From the NCBI GenBank assembly GCA_029259815.1, contig JAJDEJ010000302.1:1-59572 (forward strand): 59,572 bases of DNA, in the 5' to 3' direction. Of the stretch, positions 54,790 through 59,572 are shown one piece after another. The number at the start of each line of letters is the position of its first letter. The stretch's first letter is position 1. The translations under genes and the position numbers were made by a program. The notes below the pieces were generated by a model that worked only from the letters and a program-made list of their open reading frames with translations, was not told the origin of the DNA and did not search any database. This DNA comes from Planctomycetaceae bacterium. GTDB lineage: Bacteria; Planctomycetota; Planctomycetia; Planctomycetales; Planctomycetaceae.

Positions 54790-55028
54790 TGGACTGGTTT
54801 GAACCCATGCTTCTGGCGGATTCGTTCCGTGACTGCTTCAAGTGGGTGTAGCAGGCCGGCATCCGCCTCGGCCAGTCCACGTTTGATCGAGGTCAAGTCC
54901 TCGGCCTCTCGCTCTCGGATGCGCCATTGGCGTACGCAATCCTCCAGCGTCAGCTCGCCTCCGCCGTTATCCAGGCGATCAAAGACAAACTGATTGAATC
55001 TCAATAACTCATCGCGAGTGACGGACAT
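54786..55028 (-). CDS. Cognate antitoxin of the ParE-type toxin
   Basis: 80 residues. The LTLEDCVRQWRIREREAEDL block and LAEADAGLLHPLEAVTERIR block are the standard form of small planctomycete/cyanobacterial antitoxins next to RelE/ParE toxins. ATGA overlap with the toxin gene supports one operon with likely autoregulation. Confidence 0.85.
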   Translation of the reverse strand: MSVTRDELLRFNQFVFDRLDNGGGELTLEDCVRQWRIREREAEDLTSIKRGLAEADAGLLHPLEAVTERIRQKHGFKPVQ

Positions 55029-55167
55029 CGATGTTCGCTCCGGGGCTTCGTAGTTTTCGAGTACAGAATACCAAGCAGTTCACAAGCGAGTCAAATTTCC
55101 AGGTTTGATGAAAATGACTGTCATCACATTGGCAGGACAGCTACACCGAACTCGTGAGTAGCCACAA

Positions 55168-56916
55168 TCATCGAACAGGACTACTTGGTGTCCACTCGTC
55201 GACCGACTCGCGGACGTGCGCATTGACCAAACCTTCAAGCACGATCAGACCCGGGTAGAAGTTGGCTGAGGACGTCTTCACGGAGATGACAGCCCGCTCC
55301 TGGTAGTTTGTCCAGACATGAAACAAGCCGTCGCGAATCTCGAATTCGGTAATCGTGTCGTAGGGAATGATCGCCAGCTTAGGGCCCGTGAGGAACCGAC
55401 GCGGTCGCGTGAATTCGAGCACTTCGTCGCCGAACCACAACTCGGGTGTCCACTGAACCCGTCGTGTTCTGGCAAATGAACGAGCCATTCGACGGGCGAT
55501 GACTTCGGAGACCCTTTCCCGAAGGATCTCCAGTTCGTCGTCGGTGTTGCGAACAGTGGTAGAAAAGAAGATACCTCGACCCTGTTCGCGTGAACGGTCC
55601 GCGAACACAAGCGTGTATGTCGTGCCCGTGTAGCGTCCTTGAGAACGGTTGCGTCGTGACTCGAAGGAAAACACATCAATGCTTGAGAATGGCAGCGTCT
55701 GACGAGATGTCATTGCCACTCGCTCTAGGCCGTGCTCATAACAACTGAACCGCGTGCGTTGGACACGGAAGGCTCCGATCAGGCAGATGACACTGCTGAT
55801 TCCCAACATCAGGCCGAGGACAATGCCAACAGGCTCCGCTCCTCCGATTGCCAGATACAACGTCACCACACTGAACATGGTAAGGATCAGGCCGATCATC
55901 AAGAACAGGATCGAAGCGACGGGTCCGGATGTCCGTTCGAACAGAATCCTGCCAAGTTGATTCTGTGGAGGACTCTTCTCATCAGTCACCTTCAAATCGC
56001 CGGACTCCACCGGCTGTTGAACAAGCAAGCGGGGCAGGAGCCAGGTGTTGCGAGTGGCCAGTGGCAGGCGAACGACCGCACGTGGGTTCCCTTCGGTCCA
56101 GATCCTGACCTCCTGACCGATTGTCTCGACCGCGGAAATCGACGCGACAGGCAATGTCGCTGCCTGTCGCGTCACTTGGACCGTCAGACAGTCACTGTTG
56201 AGCCGCCAGTTCTCCCCTTCGACCGTCTCCCTCCTCGCCAGTGTTGTGATGGCTCGGTTGGTCAGGTGCTCACACAGTCGTTCGATGAGCTCGTCGAGTG
56301 GATCGGCACCGAAGGGAGGCATACGATTCGTCATGCGCACGGTACGGCTGCCGGAGAGGGTCTCCAATCCGACTCGCAAATCACGGGATTCTGCAACCAA
56401 TCGACCGCCCGAATGATGCTGAGTCCGGATGATCGTCAGGTCAAGCACGTCCTTATCGGTGAACTCGATGCTGCCGGTGCGGTCGCTCAAGCGCAGACGG
56501 TCGCCATCAAACTCCAGCCAACGGCGACCCCTGACGATCACCATCGACGAGATGGCTGACCAGATAAAGCATCCGATCGCACACAATCCGACCAGCGCAG
56601 CCAGGACTTTTGCGACAGGCAACAGGATCATCGCCGTGAGCAATCCGATCCCGCCCAGGATCAATGGCAGCCAAAACCACCAGACCCGGTAGTGAGTCCC
56701 CACGGGAATGCGGGGGTTCGGATTCTCGAACGATTCACCCAATGACGCATGCCTTATGGTTTGATTCGACTCAGAAAAAATCGTGAACACATCCGATCTG
56801 CAGTAGACCCGGACAGCCGTGGTCACCGCCGCAGAGCCGGAGTGTTCTCCTCGATGATTCTGGATGGGCACCGGTTCCTGCAACCCTGATTCTGGCTGGG
56901 AAATCCCAACCGTCAT
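55168..56916 (-). CDS. Four-helix membrane protein with PH-like domains, unknown function
   Basis: 582 residues from the ATG at 56916 (a GTG lies just before). Two hydrophobic pairs, near 80-125 (WFWLPLILGGIGLLTAMILL, VLAALVGLCAIGCFIWSAIS) and near 335-385 (ILFLMIGLILTMFSVVTLYL, IVLGLMLGISSVICLIGAF). Each is followed by a beta-rich segment resembling bacterial PH domains, such as RRWLEFDGDRLRLSDRTGSI and RFSCYEHGLERVAMTSRQTL then PFSSIDVFSFE. The repeat structure suggests internal duplication. No function recognised. Confidence 0.65.
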   Translation of the reverse strand: MTVGISQPESGLQEPVPIQNHRGEHSGSAAVTTAVRVYCRSDVFTIFSESNQTIRHASLGESFENPNPRIPVGTHYRVWWFWLPLILGGIGLLTAMILLPVAKVLAALVGLCAIGCFIWSAISSMVIVRGRRWLEFDGDRLRLSDRTGSIEFTDKDVLDLTIIRTQHHSGGRLVAESRDLRVGLETLSGSRTVRMTNRMPPFGADPLDELIERLCEHLTNRAITTLARRETVEGENWRLNSDCLTVQVTRQAATLPVASISAVETIGQEVRIWTEGNPRAVVRLPLATRNTWLLPRLLVQQPVESGDLKVTDEKSPPQNQLGRILFERTSGPVASILFLMIGLILTMFSVVTLYLAIGGAEPVGIVLGLMLGISSVICLIGAFRVQRTRFSCYEHGLERVAMTSRQTLPFSSIDVFSFESRRNRSQGRYTGTTYTLVFADRSREQGRGIFFSTTVRNTDDELEILRERVSEVIARRMARSFARTRRVQWTPELWFGDEVLEFTRPRRFLTGPKLAIIPYDTITEFEIRDGLFHVWTNYQERAVISVKTSSANFYPGLIVLEGLVNAHVRESVDEWTPSSPVR

Positions 56917-56985
56917 CACTTTGGCAGAAATTCGTCACCGCAAACAACGCAAGAATGGCACCACTTGCTGTGCCCTCGTTGGCTG

Positions 56986-58017
56986 CTAACCATTGGAGAA
57001 TACCTCGAATGAGTCCATTTCGACTTGGCTGCCGACCACGAGTGGTGTCCGTTGATGGATGCTTTTGGGGACGATGTCGAGCACACGTTCATGACCGTTC
57101 GTGGCCTTTCCGCCTGCGTGCTCGGCGATGAAGGCGATGGGATTCGCCTCGTACAACAATCGGAGTTTCCCATCGGGTTGCTCCTCAGTTGGCGGGTAGA
57201 GGAAGATCCCTCCCTTCAGCAATGTGCGATGGAAGTCAGCCACCATCGAGCCGATGTAACGGGAGCTATATCCTCGCCCCAGACCGCCGCTCCGCACATG
57301 GTCCAGGTATTTCACATATTGAGGCGGAAACGAGTCGCGATACGCTTCGTTGACTGAGTAGTACTTCCCCTGGTCCGGCATCCGAATGTTCTCGTGACTC
57401 AGCAGGAACGCACCAACGGCCGGGTCGAGCGTGAAGCCGTGGACCCCATAGCCGGCGCTGTACACCAGGATTGTCGACGACCCGTAGACGACATAACCGG
57501 CTGCCACCTGTTTGCTCCCGGGCTGAAGCACCCAACTCGCCGCGTCGTCGGTCCCCTCACCAAACGGACGATGGAGAATGGAGAAGGTCGTTCCCACACT
57601 GACGTTCACATCAATGTTGGATGAGCCATCGAGCGGGTCGAACACAACCGCGTACTTCGCATTCGGCGAGGTATGATTGATGATCTCCGGGTGCTCGTTC
57701 TCTTCCGACGCCAGCACGCCAATGCTCTCACGCATCGACAGGCAGTGATCCAGCATATCGTTGGAGTAGACGTCGAGCTTCTGCTGAACTTCACCTTGCA
57801 CGTTGACGTCGCCCTGATCCCCCAGGATATCGGTGAGACCGGCACGGCGGACCTTCGCTTGAATCAGCTTCGTGGCCAGAGTGATCCCGGAGAGCAGCCA
57901 TGAGAATTCGCCCGACGCGCCGGGGAAACGCTTTTGCTCCTGGAGGATGTGTTGCTGGACTGTGACGAACGGCTCGCCTCCGACTGACTCTGGGGTCACC
58001 ATTTCCTCTGTGCTCAT
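56986..58017 (-). CDS. fbp: Class I fructose-1,6-bisphosphatase
   Basis: 343 residues, normal size. It hydrolyses FBP to F6P in gluconeogenesis. VFDPLDGSSNIDVNVSVGTT holds the metal-binding carboxylates, SEENEHPEI the second site, and YSAGYGVHGFTLDPAVGAFL, RYIGSMVADFHRTLLKGGIF and LRLLYEANPIAFIAEHAGGK the substrate pocket. GAGGAT lies upstream of the ATG. Divergent from the Mo-hydroxylase operon. Confidence 0.96.
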   Translation of the reverse strand: MSTEEMVTPESVGGEPFVTVQQHILQEQKRFPGASGEFSWLLSGITLATKLIQAKVRRAGLTDILGDQGDVNVQGEVQQKLDVYSNDMLDHCLSMRESIGVLASEENEHPEIINHTSPNAKYAVVFDPLDGSSNIDVNVSVGTTFSILHRPFGEGTDDAASWVLQPGSKQVAAGYVVYGSSTILVYSAGYGVHGFTLDPAVGAFLLSHENIRMPDQGKYYSVNEAYRDSFPPQYVKYLDHVRSGGLGRGYSSRYIGSMVADFHRTLLKGGIFLYPPTEEQPDGKLRLLYEANPIAFIAEHAGGKATNGHERVLDIVPKSIHQRTPLVVGSQVEMDSFEVFSNG

Positions 58018-58180
58018 TGCAGAAATCCTCTGTCTTTCCAGTCAGATGAGAGTTGTCGGATGCCTAACGATCACAAGCATGATAGTGCGCCATCGACCGC
58101 TCGAACATCCATCGCGTCGAGCCGGAAAACGCCTCTCCATTGTTTCCCATTGACGCCTGTCCGTTAAGCTCCCTGTTTGG

Positions 58181-58208
58181 TTGTGAGGTTGTGACGCAAC
58201 GCTACAAT
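58181..58208 (+). promoter_or_regulatory. Candidate sigma-70-type promoter of the Mo-hydroxylase operon
   Basis: TTGTGA (58181-58186), 16-nt spacer, TACAAT (58203-58208). The start codon of the iron-sulfur subunit follows about 48 nt on, with a GGAGG site at 58242-58246. Confidence 0.4.
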
Positions 58209-58255
58209 GCGTGTTCGACACACTCAACATTCGAATTCATCGGAGGTGACGGTTG

Positions 58256-58948
58256 ATGTCAGGCTCAAGCAAGACACCCGGCAATGGCCCCGGTCTGAGG
58301 CCCCCTTCGGCCCCATTGACCACTTCGCAGTCATCCGACCCGCCACGTCGCGGCTTCAGCCGTCGGTCTTTCCTGAAGGGCTCCGGAGCTGCAGTTGCTG
58401 CGACCGCGATTGCCACGGGAGCCGAGCAGGTGATCGCGGATGATGACAACCAGGTTGTCAGCGGTCCTCAGGAGATCACGCTCAACGTTAACGGCGAAGA
58501 TCGCACCGTCACCGTTGAGCCTCGCACGAGTCTGCTCGAAGTCCTTCGCGATCAGCTCAGTCTCACCGGATGTAAGGATTTGCAGGACATCTATGTTGAC
58601 GGAGCCGACACTGTCATGGTCGATGGCAAAGCGACCTATGCCGGCACGACGTTCGCTCTCCAAGTCGAAGGCAAAGCGATCAAGACGGTCGAGTCACTGC
58701 GTGACGGTCGCAATGTCGATCCGGTCATCACCGGCTTCGTCAAACATGACGGCATGCAGTGTGGCTACTGCACACCCGGCTTCGTCGTCGCAACTCGTGC
58801 CTTCCTCGATCAGAACCCCAATGCGTCTCTGGAAGAGGTTCAGAAGGGGCTGGGCGGCAACATCTGTCGTTGCGGCACTTACGACGGCATCACCAAGTGT
58901 GCTCTCGAACTCGCGAAAGCCCTCGAACCAGCGAAAGGAGGTGCCTGA
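58256..58948 (+). CDS. Tat-exported iron-sulfur subunit of a xanthine dehydrogenase-family enzyme, missing one [2Fe-2S] site
   Basis: 230 residues from the ATG at 58256 (GGAGG upstream). A Tat signal SRRSFLKG sits at 35-42. The ferredoxin-like domain (about 72-150) keeps the fold (LTGCKDLQDIYVDGADTVMV), but the four expected cysteines are Q110, D115, D118 and G130. The helical cluster domain (about 155-225) is intact, with C169 and C172 (CGYC) and C204 and C206 (CRC). It should pass electrons from the molybdenum centre through one cluster. The stop overlaps the Mo-subunit start by one base (TGATG). Confidence 0.88.
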   Translation: MSGSSKTPGNGPGLRPPSAPLTTSQSSDPPRRGFSRRSFLKGSGAAVAATAIATGAEQVIADDDNQVVSGPQEITLNVNGEDRTVTVEPRTSLLEVLRDQLSLTGCKDLQDIYVDGADTVMVDGKATYAGTTFALQVEGKAIKTVESLRDGRNVDPVITGFVKHDGMQCGYCTPGFVVATRAFLDQNPNASLEEVQKGLGGNICRCGTYDGITKCALELAKALEPAKGGA

Positions 58949-59572
58949 TGGTCGAACTGAATGTCCAATGGAAACCCCGTGAAGAGAACACCGTCTTCAA
59001 CAAACCGGCTGAGCGCATCGACGGCATCGAAAAGGCGTCCGGATTCGCGAAGTACTCGACCGACTACACCGGCGATGGCACGCTGCACGCCCGTCTGCTC
59101 TCCTCTCCACACGCTCATGCGAACATCAAGAGCATCGACGTCGAGCCGGCAAAGAGCGTCCCCGGCGTGAAAGGCGTCTACGTCTTCCCGCAGCGGGCTC
59201 CCGAAGGCGACACGCTCTACGAGGTCAACTGGGAAGGCGATGTGATCGCGGCTGTTGCGGCAGAGACACCCGCGCAAGCGGCCCAAGGCGTCAAAGCCAT
59301 CAACATCGAATACGAAGTGCTGGAACACTTCGTCGATGGAGAAGACTTAGCACGTGCTGAGGCGATGGAACGGACAAAGCCCGGAAACCGGGTGAGTGAA
59401 GACGGGGATGCGAATGCTGCCATCGAAAAAGCGTCCGTCGTCCACAAAGGGTACTACGGCATTCAGGCCATCACCCATTGTTGTTTGGAACCTCACGGCT
59501 CTTCGTGCAGTTGGAACGGTGACGACAAGTTGGATGTACAGCTTTCGACTCAGAACGTGTCGGGAACTGCCG
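58948..59572 (+). CDS. Molybdopterin-binding subunit, xanthine dehydrogenase/aldehyde oxidoreductase family (cut by window end)
   Basis: The first 208 residues are visible. Start ATG at 58948 has AGGAGG 6-7 nt upstream. It begins RIDGIEKASGFAKYSTDYTG, the aldehyde-oxidase a/b hammerhead domain. LLSSPHAHANIKSIDVEPAK, VYVFPQRAPEGDTLYEVNWE and IQAITHCCLEPHGSSC follow. It lacks its own signal peptide, so export would be as a complex with the Tat-targeted iron-sulfur subunit. The FAD subunit is not seen in the window and may be absent. Confidence 0.9.
   Translation, partial: MVELNVQWKPREENTVFNKPAERIDGIEKASGFAKYSTDYTGDGTLHARLLSSPHAHANIKSIDVEPAKSVPGVKGVYVFPQRAPEGDTLYEVNWEGDVIAAVAAETPAQAAQGVKAINIEYEVLEHFVDGEDLARAEAMERTKPGNRVSEDGDANAAIEKASVVHKGYYGIQAITHCCLEPHGSSCSWNGDDKLDVQLSTQNVSGTA

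Overview
The window looks like a chromosomal segment of a planctomycete (Planctomycetota). The evidence is the mix of lineage-typical proteins: a Tat-exported Gfo/Idh/MocA oxidoreductase next to a very large exported beta-propeller/HEAT/cytochrome c protein of the planctomycete heme-binding type, a membrane-anchored Ser/Thr kinase, a membrane protein with an alpha/alpha-toroid (prenyltransferase-like) domain, a short Flp-pilin-like exported protein, a PPi-type phosphofructokinase and exported HEAT/TPR proteins. Genes are mostly single or in short runs on both strands. I saw no rRNA, tRNA, CRISPR array, intact insertion sequence or prophage.

Layout. 1-4.2 kb (minus): osmoprotectant ABC transporter, a lactonase-type propeller protein and the toroid membrane protein. 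4.2-5.1 kb: a decayed insertion-sequence remnant. 5.1-8.5 kb (plus): Flp-like protein, sugar-phosphate isomerase/epimerase, SHOCT-like membrane protein, clpX. 8.5-11.5 kb (minus): pepT, small proteins, MqnA/MqnD-family protein. 11.8-18.1 kb (plus): ABC-F ATPase, Tat oxidoreductase, exported cytochrome-like protein. 18.1-24.4 kb (minus): PduO-type adenosyltransferase, HEAT/TPR protein, PhyH-type dioxygenase, speA. 24.8-27.6 kb (plus): an isoprenoid pair, ispA-type synthase and dxs. 27.8-32 kb (minus): an apparently inactive alpha/beta-hydrolase and a protein kinase. 32.4-35.3 kb (plus): thrC, a toxin-antitoxin-like pair, purU. 35.3-36.6 kb (minus): two coupled small proteins and moaC. 36.8-42.8 kb (plus): an Lhr-type helicase split into two ORFs by a three-gene antitoxin/nucleotidyltransferase cassette. 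43-48.3 kb (minus): biotin ligase, DMT transporter, SIS sugar isomerase, PPi-PFK and a glutamine-amidotransferase-like protein. 49-54.4 kb (plus): K+ channel, hydrolase, TIGR01777 epimerase, pdxH, small membrane protein, glnA. 54.4-58 kb (minus): ParE-type toxin-antitoxin pair, PH-like membrane protein, fbp. 58.2 kb to the end (plus): iron-sulfur and molybdopterin subunits of a xanthine dehydrogenase-family enzyme.

Three things stand out. (1) lhr is interrupted at a domain linker, and the last cassette gene shares an ATGA overlap with the C-terminal half. (2) The Tat-targeted iron-sulfur subunit of the Mo-hydroxylase has lost all four cysteines of its plant-type [2Fe-2S] domain but keeps those of the helical cluster domain. 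(3) The window is dense in dispersed palindromic repeats and heptanucleotide tandem tracts. Some sit in-frame inside essential-type genes (thrC, both lhr halves), like the intragenic palindromic elements of Rickettsia, and others cap gene ends. A short MITE-like element with terminal inverted repeats lies upstream of thrC.
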